A DNA stretch of 64,000 nucleotides from Aporrectodea caliginosa (lineage: Eukaryota; Annelida; Clitellata; Crassiclitellata; Lumbricidae). Positions 47,702-57,779 of the stretch are shown piece after piece. Position 1 is the first letter of the stretch. The number at the start of each line of letters is the position of its first letter. Location of the stretch: positions 1-64,000 of the forward strand of contig JACEVL010001170.1 of NCBI GenBank assembly GCA_020284085.1. The letters run 5' to 3'. A program made the translations under genes and the position numbers. The notes beneath the pieces were generated by a model, which worked only from the letters and a program-made list of their open reading frames with translations, did no database searches and had not been told where the DNA came from.

Positions 47702-49035
47702 TCCCATAAGTTCACTATTGCAATTTTATTTAGATCGAAACGACTTTTTACGTTTCTCTAGTATGTCAACAGAAGTCGATGTTGTAGACTTTAACATTGA
47801 AATGTTTAAGTAGCCTATTCTTTGCCGCCGTTGCATCAAAATTTGAAAATATATACAATAGTGTGTCGTCGATAACTTCACGAAACAAACCTATTTAGGT
47901 TGTTTACGAATTACATCAATGTACATCAAATAGGCCTATATATTTATTAGCAGATAAATGAATAGGTAACAATGAGGCACGGCAACATTGAAGATTTCTT
48001 CGGAAATAAATCTTGCGGAAAACGCATTAAGCGGAATGATGACTGCTAATGTCAACGTTGGTGTAGTTCTGAACTATAATAATGCTAGCGAATTGCAGGA
48101 TCTAAACGATATTTCTGGAAATGCTGAAAACGTGGGTCTTGCGACTCGTGCGTCTTATTGGCATACATGCTCACGATGTTCTGAGTAGCTGATCAGTAGG
48201 CCTTCTTCCAAATCTAGTGAAGAATCTAAAGATTAACGTTTTAGTGCTGAGTTCTTTTAAATTTATCTGAATATGTTTCAATATAAAAAAATTGTGCTAT
48301 AATCGTTCGATAATAATTTTCTTCGTTATATATACATGGGTTCTATGACAGTTCATACCGCGATACTTAATACCACGACAGTTAGGCTAATACCTGACAA
48401 ATAATCCCTATCACACTTAATACCGATGACATTTAATCCCAACGACAAATAGTCACACGAATTTTCATACCGCAACATTTAGTGCTAAAAAAATCCTCCT
48501 TCGACTCGTTTCTGCAGCATAGCATACTTCTTTCTTGGGGGATGAACGACACAGCTCGCAGCTTGTAGTAGCAAGGCTTTCTGCTTGTTCATATCTTGCT
48601 TGATGCCAGTCAGGAACGTCCACATAGTTGGGTGATGCCAGTGAAAGAGCGATTGTTGGCAATCGCCTTACGAGTTTGTGCGGTCAATACGTTACCGGGG
48701 TACCCTCGTGGGTGTGCTGCTCATTTTAAAATGTAATCGGTTTAAAATCGGTTTAGAACAAAATCCTGAGACGCGCAATTCATAACGAGACGAGACTTCA
48801 TATAATTATAAGGAACAAAAGTCGTACAATCTACGTACATGTACAATCGTGCAATCGGTTTACATGTATTATGTCGTGGGACTAATTGTCGTGGAATCAA
48901 AATAATGTCTTCGGTATTAATTGCCGTGGAATCAATTGTCATTGGGACTAATTGTCGGCGGGACTAATTGTCCGTTTTTAAGTGTCTCGATATTAAGTGG
49001 CATGGTATTAAGTGTCGTGATACCATATACTTGTA

Positions 49036-49078
<43 letters not shown>

Positions 49079-49169
49079 AGTGTGGCCCAAACTTACACGG
49101 GGAAATAATTTTTGTTGAAACATGCCTGCTCCACAAGGCTGCCCTTGTTCCACTTGACAAGAAGACTAT
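47702..49169 (+). repeat. near-perfect 1,467-bp duplication, copy 2
   Basis: This copy lies wholly inside the hAT element and continues naturally into the rest of the MITE at 49170, so it looks like the intact context. See copy 1 at 44217-45683. Confidence 0.95.
48346..49025. mobile_element. foldback-like element, second copy
   Basis: Same structure as 44861-45540, at offset 3,485. Confidence 0.65.
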
Positions 49170-49968
49170 GTGGTGAAAAATTGAAGAGATCTGAGCATGT
49201 TTAGAGGTCGCGCCATTTTGACACTTTTTTGTAGAAATCGCAAAAACCGCATGCTTGGGTTTTGGAACTTGGTTCCATTGTCGATTTACTCTTTTTATCA
49301 CAACAAATTAATGAGGAGTCCAATTTAGATGAACTTTTTACTGTTTATTTATCTCGATGAGAGCTTTATTTTTATTAAAATATAAATGCTAAATTCAGGG
49401 TCGTTCAAGGTCATTTCAAGGTCATTAGAAACAAAATCTAACAAAAATCGAAGAAAAATGATCAGATCTCAGCCAATAATTGTTGAAATTGGTTAATTCT
49501 GTCGCGTAACTAAGGATGAGTCACAGACACAATACCTGCTGCAACTTGCCTCCAGTCATCACACAATGATTTCTTTTCCGACAAGAGCAAAATGAAATAA
49601 TCGCGGTTTTCGCGTTTTCCGGCACTTCAATGACGGTTATTTATGCTGACTGGAAAACTACTTTCATAGTAAAAAATTATATTGCGTTACAAATTATTTG
49701 CATTTAATGCACTCTGACTAAGCAGTAACACTGCGATATATATTTTTATTAGGCTGTTCAACGTTCAAAATAGTAACTACCTTGCTATTCAAAATGATAC
49801 ATGTCTTTTTACGCTTCATGCTATATAATGTAAAAGTGTGCAAAAGGCGCGACCTCTAAACATAGTTCAATCTGTCCAAATTTTTGCATACAGGGTTATC
49901 TTTTCATGTGTAACAAGGGCAGCCTTGTGGAGCTAAACATTTCCAACTTTTGTTATTTTGGGCCACTC
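49080..49968. mobile_element. TA-flanked MITE (Tc1/mariner-type insertion site)
   Basis: Left GTGTGGCCCAAA and right TTTGGGCCACTC are inverted, each next to a TA dinucleotide (49078-49079, 49969-49970). Further inside, CTCCACAAGGCTGCCCTTGT (from 49130) and ACAAGGGCAGCCTTGTGGAG (49914-49933) are inverted, as are TGTTTAGAGGTCGCGCC (49198) and GGCGCGACCTCTAAACA, so the inverted ends are long (over 120 bp, with gaps). It is inserted in a (TA)n run. No transposase. Confidence 0.85.
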
Positions 49969-50103
49969 TAATATATATATACATGAGTTATGCTGCTTGA
50001 TGCGTCAAATTCAAACATTAATTTCTTCGACCTGCTGTATAACTACGATTACTCTGACGCGACCTGCTGAAATTGTATAGCTGGCGCCGCCACTGTGCGT
50101 GAA

Positions 50104-50570
50104 TCAACTTTCTAACGAACTCGTGGTTCGGGTTTAACGCACCATCCTATTTTGAAAAAATATCTGAATGTAAGAACAGAATTTCTTAAAGAAGAAGTAA
50201 ACAAGATTGAAATTATTTTTATTCTCCAAGTGAAGTAAATCGTGTAAACAAATTCTCAATCTACATAAAGTCAACCAGATTAAGTACTTCAGCCCAGTTC
50301 TTTGAAATAAAGAGAATAGTTGCTAAAAAAAGAACATTCCACAAAATATCGAAACTACCTAATAGAAATTTTCCAAACGGAATTAGAATTTCAACACAGT
50401 TCCTTGAAATAAAAGACAGTTACTAAAATACCACCATTACGCGAAATAGATATATTGAAGCTACCGCTATGTGAATACTAAATGTCAGTAAAAGACTATT
50501 GTCACTAAAAACCCATTTCAAGAAATATCAAAATTTTCTAAAACGTTTCGTCGATATCGAATCAACAGAT
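50104..50570. other. 3' flank of the F-box-like gene; nothing else seen
   Basis: A minus-strand AATAAA lies at about 50218-50223, some 350 nt past the stop codon, and may be the poly(A) signal of the gene at 50571. Confidence 0.35.
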
Positions 50571-51443
50571 TTATGCGTCTGAGAAACGGAGCACAGTAAG
50601 CACCGCTTCATCAACGCTGTACCCTTCTGAAATCATAAGAAATTCACTCCTTTCTCTATAATACTGGATTCTACAAAACCGAACTAACTTCAAGTCATCC
50701 AGCTGCGGACCAGAAAACTCCACGAGATTAAATTCAGAATCTAAAAACTCGATTCTGTTGAGCCTTTCGGCTATCAGAATATGCCCATACATGTCGGCAT
50801 CACAAACCGAGTGCAATGCCAGAAGCGATGACTGATATTGGCGTAGAATAGAGCCATCCATGTTGATCTCCGTTAATTTAAGTTTTCTATCAGTACCAAA
50901 TGAAACCAAGACAAAATTTCCATTGGATTTGGACATTACCTGGTGTGGTTTCACAACACCAGTGGGCAACCTCATTTTATGCTGCAAGGAACCATTCGCA
51001 TCGAATGTGCTAATCATCTCGACGTTTTTACCTACGTCAACCCATAATAGAATTAAGCTACCATTGGCAGAAATGGATAGCTTTGGCAGTGGGGCATAGC
51101 ATTCGCAAATGTGTGGCGATATGGTGAAATGGTGCTCAACTTTTCTTGGTAATGCGCAGAATTGACACGCATAGATTCCTATTCATGTCCAAAATAAATA
51201 CTGAATGGGATGCTGGGTGAGCCAATATGCCGATTGGTTCCAATCCTGGTAGCGGGATGACATCTTTCACCTTTGCCATATTGCACTGGTCGTAGACCAT
51301 GACACAGGCTGCTTCGGTTGAACTTCGTCTAAACAGAAGGAATACTTCATCGTCCATTATAGCCAGATGCGGAGTATCGACTCGTCCGGTTGCGAGTGAA
51401 ACTGATGTCTGTGTTTGTATTTCCACCCGAATCTTGCGATCAC
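50571..51443 (-). CDS. last exon: beta-propeller part with +1 frameshift
   Basis: The acceptor is AACTTTTAG at 51444-51445, phase 1. The first frame runs to a stop at 51136 (ending RITKKS); the second frame carries on with YACQFCALPRKVEHHF and continues unbroken to the stop at 50571. Both halves look equally coding and match in style, so the break is a single event near 51165-51185. Confidence 0.7.
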
Positions 51444-54400
51444 CTAAAAGTTATTACTCACAGAATTATGAAATCATACATTGCATGCTTCTATTCGTTC
51501 AGTGTCGCTGTTTATGTATGCAGGAGTAACATGAAGCAGGAAGACGAAAGCGTGATATTGAGAAGTGCATTTATTGAAGATGAGATCAATAAAATTAATT
51601 ATGAATGCGACGTGGACGATTTGAAATTGTGTGCAGACAGAAGTCAGTATGAGTTGTAACTTATTGTATTGTATTGTATTTGAACACTTGTTATAGCGCC
51701 ACTACCAGATTTCCCATTCAGAGGCGCTCCCGATTACTGCGCGAACGCTGAATCGGAGTTTCACGCCGAACCGCATGAGCAATTGCGAGTGAAGGACTTG
51801 CCCAGGGTCCCTACGCGGCGACTTTGAGGTGGAGTCGAACCCGCAACCCTTCAGCTGCAAGGCACCGAACATACCCCTAAACCACCGCGCCCCAGTTGCA
51901 TTGTGATGTGTTTATATTGCGACCGAGCCACCCGCAGTAAAGATCCGAGAAATTAATCTCTGATAAATCGACCAACCGGGAAGCGAACCCAGGGCGCCGA
52001 CGTGGTGAGCGGGCACCAACCCACTCGGCCACTCAGGATCCTCTTATGGAACTTGTCCCTGTATATTGTTCATATATAGGAATGCGCGTAGTTCTTGTCA
52101 ATAGAGAGGTGGTTAAAATCTCTTCCGCTCTACTTCAAATATATTTTGAAATGTCGACTCTGTTCCTCCCCTTAGCAAATTCAGCCTTCAAAATCACTTC
52201 CCGGCACTATCAGAGAGAAGAATATTAGTTCGGTGATATTCCAAAGTTAACAAACTAAGATCTCTATCACTTCATTTTAGCCAAAAAGTACACACTGACC
52301 GCATTTCTAATTTCAGGTCTCTTTTATCGCATTCATCAAATTAAGCGACTTTGTATCTTAAAAGAACTAACCTTGGATGTCCATAGTCCTTGTGAGTTCA
52401 TTTCGAAAGAAGTTGGTCGTAAGGATGTTGCTCCATTGAGGACAGACAGTTCTAAGTCTGCTTATTACAAGATCCGCTTTTTCCTCCCAAACATTTCTCG
52501 CCAGATGCATATCCTCCACTTCCATAGCAACGGCTTTAACGAGGATACATTCAATTAGCTCGATCGGTAGATCTTGCAACTACAAGTAAAAGTTAAAGGT
52601 TACCACGCCTGTTTACACAATTTAGAATTTTGATGCAACAAAGTGGAATAGCTCAATTTAAACTGAGTCGTAAAAACCAGGACAATCTAATTCGATGACA
52701 GTTTTAAGCATCAACCTACGTTGACAGGTTAAGCTCACTCAAAATATAAGGACGAAATGGACGCAGTATCACTTCCTTTTTACTTCACAGCTGACGCTGG
52801 TTAAGTCTCGTATTCAGAAGGTTACTAGAAAAGACGATCTATGCCAACTTTTTCTTCCTTTGTATTAGTAAATCGCAAGATTCATTCGGCGTATTTAACT
52901 TACAATGCCATTTAGCCCAGAGTTATCCAAAGAATATAATCCTTAATGAAAAGTACATGTACAATTACATGATTAAACCGTAAACGTAACATTTGCTGCA
53001 TAAAAGAACAAGGGATTTTGAAATTACACGAGTGTAGAATCGATCTCATCTTGTGACATGGCGCATTTTGTAGGCTATATAAATATATTTATTTGTGCAA
53101 AATCTGATAACTTTGAATTGATAATGAAACTATTTGACTAAAGAAAAATAATTTTAAAAATGTCGGTTTATTAAACCACACTCATTAGGCAATTTACAAA
53201 GTTTAGATCGAAAGAAGAATTATGACTTGCATTACAATGCAGTGTAGCTTACCGTCGTGTCACTCAATGAGATGCGTTTTGCACGTTGTTGGAGTACAGC
53301 TATAACGAAAATAAATGCTATTATCATATACATTATACAGTTGCTGAACTGAATTCGATTCCGCAATTGAGGTAAATAGTATTGTATTTTATTATGTGAG
53401 GTTATGATACAGCTATGTTAAGAGATGCACTAGAAACAAGAACAGATTCAAGGTCAGCAGTAAATAGAATATAGAGAAGAGGCCCAAATACTGAACCCTA
53501 GGAAGGCCAATAGGTACGAGGATCCAAGGGGAACGCGACGAGTGGAAGACAGTAGATGACGAGTGATCAGATAGATATGAAGAAAGCCACTGAAGAGGCA
53601 AGCAAGAGATTCCAAAAGAAATAGAAAGGCGACACAGGAGAAGATCGTAGTCTACCGTGTCAAAGGCTGCATTTACGTCACAAAGTGCAAGAAGAGTAAG
53701 TTGAGATCGGTCAATAGCACTGTAGACATCATTAAGAAGGCTAAGAAGGAGAGTCTCCGTGGGGTGTCCATTGCGAAAAACCGACTGACGGCAGGGAGGT
53801 CATTATTATCTAGGTAACTAAGTAGGCCTAAGTGAGAAGCTACGAGTTTCTCGATTAGTTTAGAGATAAAAGTGACATTAGATATTAGTCTATAGCTAGA
53901 AGGTTACTCAAGGTACATTAAGAGAAAAACTGTGCTAGGGATTGGTTACCAAGTATTTAAGAATTGGTATTCTCGTAGCTTAGGTTGGTAAATTATTTCA
54001 TTCGGTCAATTTAAAATGGAAGCAGGATTGATTAAAGAAATTGTTTCCCTAAATGGAAGTAAGACTGATGAAACCATTTCTCTGTTTAAATAGAAGCTGG
54101 ATTAATGAAACTAAGTTTTTGATTCGATTGACGATGGATTAATGAAAATATAATTATTGTTTCCATAAGTAGAAGCTGGATTTATGAGAATAGGTCTTTC
54201 CTTAAACAAAAGTTCCATTGATGAAAAATATTTTTTGCTTAAATAGAATTTCAGTATTTTTTTCATTAAATGAAAGTTGGATTGATGAAAAAAATTGTTA
54301 GGTGAAATGGAATCTGGAATAATGGCAGTTATCATCGACATAGCCTATAGACTGTTTAGTTGCAAACGTCAAGTGCAGTACTGCACTGAATACATTGAAA

Positions 54401-54595
54401 TAATTTACCAACCTAAACTACGGGATTACCTAGGAAACCTAACAACTGGTCCTCATAAAAACTGATTTATTGATCGAAACAACAAGCGACTATTAAGCGT
54501 ATACTGATTAAACTTCATTCAGTTAACTTACAGTCTGAGCCTTCGTTCGTTTGCTCATCGTTACGGGTGTCGGGTGATGTTCGTTTCTTCGACAT
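50571..54595 (-). CDS. F-box-like / beta-propeller protein, four exons, one frameshift
   Basis: Minus-strand exons: 54532-54595, 53253-53299, 52372-52579, 50571-51443. Splice phases chain correctly (1, 0, 1) with GT-AG introns, and the joined length minus one base is 1,191 nt (396 residues). Residues 1-21 are hydrophilic (MSKKRTSPDTRNDEQ). The third exon has LPIELIECIL...VCPQWSNIL, an F-box-like pattern for binding SKP1 in a ubiquitin ligase. The last exon has repeated blocks with strand-turn character (FILDMNR, ANGSLILLWVDVG, SNGNFVLVSFGTD, MYGHILIAERLNR, RSEFLMISE), as in NHL-type propellers that bind substrates. One extra base near 51176 (AATAGGAATC where AATAGAATC would keep the frame) breaks the reading. 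Introns hold a LINE fragment, a minisatellite element and a SINE. Either the base is a sequencing error or the gene is recently dead. The biochemical role is inferred. Confidence 0.65.
51661..52042 (-). mobile_element. dimeric tRNA-derived SINE, copy 1
   Basis: Read on the minus strand: a first tRNA-like unit (GATCCTGAGTGGCCGAGTGG ... GGGTTCGCTTCC), a short AT linker, a second unit (GGGGCGCGGTGGTTTAGGGG ... GGGTTCGACTCC), then a 3' domain with GAGCGCCTCTGAATGGG and GGCGCTATAACAAGTG, ending in AATAC repeats. B-box sequences are present in both units. It lies in an intron of the F-box-like gene. Confidence 0.85.
52372..52579 (-). CDS. F-box-like exon
   Basis: Acceptor TTACTTGTAG (phase 0) and donor ATCCAAG|GTTAGT (phase 1). 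It encodes LQDLPIELIECILVKAV then NVWEEKADLVISRLRTVCPQ and WSNILTTNFF, matching the F-box order L-P-x-E-L...I-L...L...V-C-x-x-W. No start codon: the first codon is TTG, so it is internal. Confidence 0.65.
53253..53299 (-). CDS. micro-exon of the F-box-like gene
   Basis: 47 nt between acceptor TTCGTTATAG and donor ACGACG|GTAAGC. It encodes VLQQRAKRISLSDTT and converts phase 1 to phase 0, exactly what is needed to join the exons on each side. The phase fit is the main evidence. Confidence 0.6.
53413..53890 (-). pseudogene. CR1-type LINE reverse transcriptase fragment
   Basis: The minus strand reads ETLLLSLLNDVYSAIDRSQ, LTLLALCDVNAAFDTVDYDL, LPLQWLSSYLSDHS and VPIGLPRVQYLGLFS. These are the F-R-x-G-H-S-T-E-T, AFDTVDH, LSSYLSDR and GLPQGSVLGP blocks of CR1/L2 reverse transcriptase, decayed. 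It is in the same orientation as the host gene, inside its first intron. Confidence 0.75.
53966..54430. mobile_element. inverted-repeat element carrying a minisatellite
   Basis: The left end GGTATTCTCGTAGCTTAGG (continuing TTGGTAAATTATTTC) matches the reverse complement of the right end ACCTAAACTACGGGATTACC with few mismatches over 34 bp. The interior is the GTTGGATTGATGAAAA minisatellite (54010-54330). A perfect 16-bp palindrome AGTGCAGTACTGCACT lies at 54372-54387. Confidence 0.7.
54010..54330 (+). repeat. degenerate GTTGGATTGATGAAAA minisatellite
   Basis: About seven spaced copies of GAAGxTGGATTxATGAAA separated by TTTxCTTAAATAG-type spacers, units about 40-50 bp. Same family as 3723-3870 and 55548-55655. 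Confidence 0.75.
54532..54595 (-). CDS. first coding exon of the F-box-like gene
   Basis: Start codon at 54595. It encodes MSKKRTSPDTRNDEQTNEG and SD, then a donor GACT|GTAAGT in phase 1. Short and charged, without a signal peptide, consistent with a cytosolic or nuclear protein. Confidence 0.6.
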
Positions 54596-55111
54596 GGTCT
54601 AAGGGAAACACAAACGCCGCTTCTTGACAAAGAAACACCAATCGATTCTCGATTGATGCTGAGCAATCGAACGAGAAAACAAACTCAGATTCGATTGCAG
54701 AAGTAAGCAATCGAAGCTTAGCATGGACGAAGAATAACGACGTGAATAATGACGTATTAAAACTATAATCCTATGACGTTTAACAAAAGACACGATGTTT
54801 CACTTCGCTTTCATTAATCCAGTATTATTATGGTAATTATTATTAGCGCGAACTTTTGTAACGCGAGTACATTTTCGTAGCTTAGTCGCTCACGTGCGGA
54901 TCTGCGCATCGGGAAACGCGGTTTCTCGTTGTCTTTTGACTACTTCCAACGAAATCACCTCAAGTCGTCTCTGATGGTCTCCGGCCAATTCTTTCATGGT
55001 CCTCTCTTTCTCATTCTTTTTCAGTATTTCAGATCATCACTTGGTTGGATCTTCTATCCTTGTCCATTCGAACTACATGTAACATAAATTTTAATCTTCT
55101 CTTTATGATAT
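54596..55111. other. upstream flank of the F-box-like gene
   Basis: This includes its 5' untranslated region and probable promoter. No motif is secure. Confidence 0.35.
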
Positions 55112-55547
55112 CAGAGATGCGTAAATGTAAGCTGGATCTATTAGATGCTAATCGATTAGCTTATCGATTAGACAAACAGCTAATTCTAATTCTAATCAAT
55201 TAGCTGCCCTCTGATGCTAATTCTATTTCTAATTGATTAGTAATTTGTAGCTATATAATTCTAATCGAAAATCGATTAGATGATCCATTAGATGTTTGAA
55301 AAATTAAGCGGGGACCTCGTTAATTAACAATGAGTTCATTAATAGTAAGTTTGAAGGATATACTTACTTATTTATCTTAAGGCTTTCTCAAACTTGCATA
55401 GAACGAATTAGGATTAAGTTTCGCCATTAGTAGTCTCAACTTCTAGCATTTCCAGGGTTCAAATGCAATAGTGAGCTTATGCAGTAGGCCTACCAATGTC
55501 AGTAAACCTGTATTTTAGCGTATTTTACTCTCACTTATCTGCCTGCG

Positions 55548-55655
55548 TAAATGTAAGCTGGATTGATAAAAAGTAATTAAATTCTTTGCTTAAAAAGAAG
55601 TTGGATTGATCAAAAGAATCTTTACATTACAATGGAAGTTGGATTGAAGACATTT
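55548..55655 (+). repeat. GTTGGATTGATGAAAA minisatellite, third locus
   Basis: Three copies (AAGCTGGATTGATAAAAAG, AAGTTGGATTGATCAAAAG, AAGTTGGATTGAAGACA). It is bracketed by inverted CCTGTATTTTAGCGTA (about 55507) and TACGCTAAAATACAGG (about 55694), a different pair of ends from the 53966 element. Confidence 0.7.
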
Positions 55656-55966
55656 TTCACGAAAATCATTAAATAATTATCCTAAATAGGCCTACGCTAA
55701 AATACAGGATATGTTCAGTGACATAATTAAATACGCTAAATGCAGTTTTACCGTAATGTTGATAACTGCAGCATTTATTGACCGAAGTGGTGTTGCTTGA
55801 TGGTTTGTGGTATGTTCTTATATAATTATTGCAGTTGTGCAGCTTTAAGTATTGTAAAGGCTACAGTTTAGGTATTGTAATAGGCTACAACAACTTGTGG
55901 TATTAACTTGCCTTGCTTTGCTTAAAATTTGACAAATTCATGAAGCAAATTTATGTATCGAACATA

Positions 55967-56366
55967 AGGATCCTGAGTGACCGAGTGGGTTGGTTCCCGC
56001 TTGTCACGCCGGCGCCCCGGGTTCGCTTCCCGGTCGGGTCGGTTTATCAGAGATTAATTTCTCGGATCTTTACTGCGGGTGGCTCGGTCGCATTATAAAC
56101 GTGGAGTACAATACAACACACAACACAATATACTGGGGCGCGGTGGTATAGGGGTATGTTCGGTGCCTTGCAGCCGTAGGGTTGCGGGTTCGAATCCACC
56201 TCAAAGCCGCCGCGTAGGGACCCTGGGCAAGTCCTTCACTCGCAATTGCTCATGCGCTTCGGCGTGAAACTCCGATTCAGCGTTCGCGCAGTAGTCGGGA
56301 GCGCCTCTGAATGGGAAATGTGGTAGGGGCGCTATAACAAGTGTTCAAATACAATACAATACAATA
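55967..56366 (+). mobile_element. dimeric tRNA-derived SINE, copy 2
   Basis: Same layout as 51661-52042 but on the plus strand: a tRNA-like unit with B box GGGTTCGCTTCC (56019-56030), linker, a second unit with B box GGTTCGAATCC (56188-56198), a LINE-like 3' domain and an (AATAC)n tail. These tRNA-like parts are promoter remnants, not functional tRNA genes. Confidence 0.87.
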
Positions 56367-56551
56367 AAAATCTAATCGATTATCAAAATCTAATTGTAAT
56401 TGCTAATCGATTAGTTGCTGCTAATTCTGATTCTAATAGATTAGCTAGAAGGTTTTGCTAATTCTAATTCTAATCGATTTGCAAATTTCAGTAGCTAATT
56501 CTAATTCTAATCGATCAGCAATAATATTCTAACTAATCGTACCCATCTCTG

Positions 56552-57033
56552 CTCTATATCCTCCCATTTCACTTATCTTATAGGTTTATTATTATTATTA
56601 CACAATGGGACGTGCAGAATTTTATCATTCTCAATCACACATGATGTGCCTCCTCCTGTCTTTTTTCTCTGTCACTGTTGTTGCTCAGGTCTCAGGTACG
56701 TATAGTAACGTACTCAGCACTATAATTTCAGCATAAGACGAATCTTAATTTTCATACCGCATCCGTTGTTCTTCCATATCCTTCCCACCGCAGCATGCAC
56801 CATCCCTAGGCGTATCCTTACCTCCTCATCGCAACTGTTGTCCGCTGTAACTAAGCTCACGAGATAGCAGAAGTCAACCACGATATCAACCTCTCTGTCA
56901 TCGCAAAAATGTGAATCTGGTGCGCGGTTAAAGTCTGCAGAACAGTTAGATGTCCGATGTCCAGGTGTTTGAAAGTCAGTGAAAAAAATACTTTTTGAGG
57001 CATTTTTGACAGGAAAAAAGAGTTAGAGCACTG
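56552..57033. other. no gene recognised
   Basis: No exon or element ends found. Confidence 0.3.
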
Positions 57034-57429
57034 ATTGTGACCCAGGGAATCAAAATGAGTCGGATGTCGGCAATTTATATTGCTAGGAAAACAGTAAAAT
57101 ATTATGATCAGAAGTCACTTTTTCTTATTTTTCAGATTTTAACGGAAATGGGTAAAATATTACATTTCTGATATCTCATATTTGATTAAATTCATTGTTT
57201 TAATGTGTATTTTCAGCATTCTGTACATAGAATACTTTCATTTTTTATGACTATATATTAAAATAAATTAAAAAAAACACATAATCATTCGTAACTTTGT
57301 CAAAAAGTAAGGAAGAACCAAACTTTTGGTGTCATTTTAAAGCACAAAATGTGGTCTTTAAGAATATGTAAAATACTGATATTATAACATTTCCGACGTG
57401 CGACTCAGTTTGATCCATTGGGTCACAAT
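57034..57429. mobile_element. inverted-repeat MITE-like element
   Basis: Left ATTGTGACCCAGGGAATCAA (continuing AATGAGTCGGATGTCGG) pairs with the right end CGACGTGCGACTCAGTTTGA (continuing TCCATTGGGTCACAAT) at about 80% over 37 bp. The interior is AT-rich and partly self-complementary. No clear target duplication. Confidence 0.55.
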
Positions 57430-57779
57430 TGAAGAAAAGGTGCAATCCAGTTTTAAAAATTCGGTCTCAAAACAATAATGGTTAATATATATTATTTATA
57501 TTATTATTGTAAATAATACAATCATGTATTAAATATTATTATTGTGATTTTATCCATTCTTAGCTTTTATTGCACATTACACTGGACAACAAATTTTCGT
57601 GAAAGTCATGCCTCTGATATTAAATTTGTAATTTCTGATAGGTTTCAGACTTTCAGTGTGCTTGACACGAATATGACAATGAAATCAAAGAATTGGGTAC
57701 AATTTCTAAGAAATCAGCAATAGTTGCTATTGTCATAGAACAATACGTACGTATGACATGTAGCAGTAAAGGTCCGCTT

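Larger units (their letters stand above)
47565..50095. mobile_element. 2.5-kb hAT-type element carrying nested repeats
   Basis: Ends CAGTGGCGGCGCCA and TGGCGCCGCCACTG are perfect 14-bp inverted repeats, with a perfect 8-bp target duplication TGCGTGAA (47557-47564, 50096-50103). CGACCTGC motifs repeat near both ends (47588-47655 and 50029-50067), like hAT subterminal repeats. The cargo includes the 1,467-bp duplicated block, a foldback element and a complete TA MITE. No transposase is seen. Confidence 0.92.
55112..56551. mobile_element. hAT-like element with TAATCGATTAG-rich ends
   Basis: Ends CAGAGATGCGTA and TACCCATCTCTG are inverted with one mismatch. Each end carries 100-200 bp of degenerate CTAATTCTAATCGATTAG repeats that are self-complementary. 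Flanking 8-mers do not match exactly (TATGATAT, CTCTATAT), so the boundaries or age are uncertain. A SINE and a minisatellite lie inside. Confidence 0.65.

Noticed and set aside
51531..51659. Plus-strand stretch encoding an acidic tail (MKQEDESVILRSAF..)
   Set aside because: It has a plausible acceptor before it, but lies inside an intron of the opposite-strand gene with no partner exon.
55967..56230. tRNA genes
   Set aside because: The two tRNA-like segments are heads of a dimeric SINE, with a LINE-like tail and a second copy at 51661-52042; stems are imperfect.
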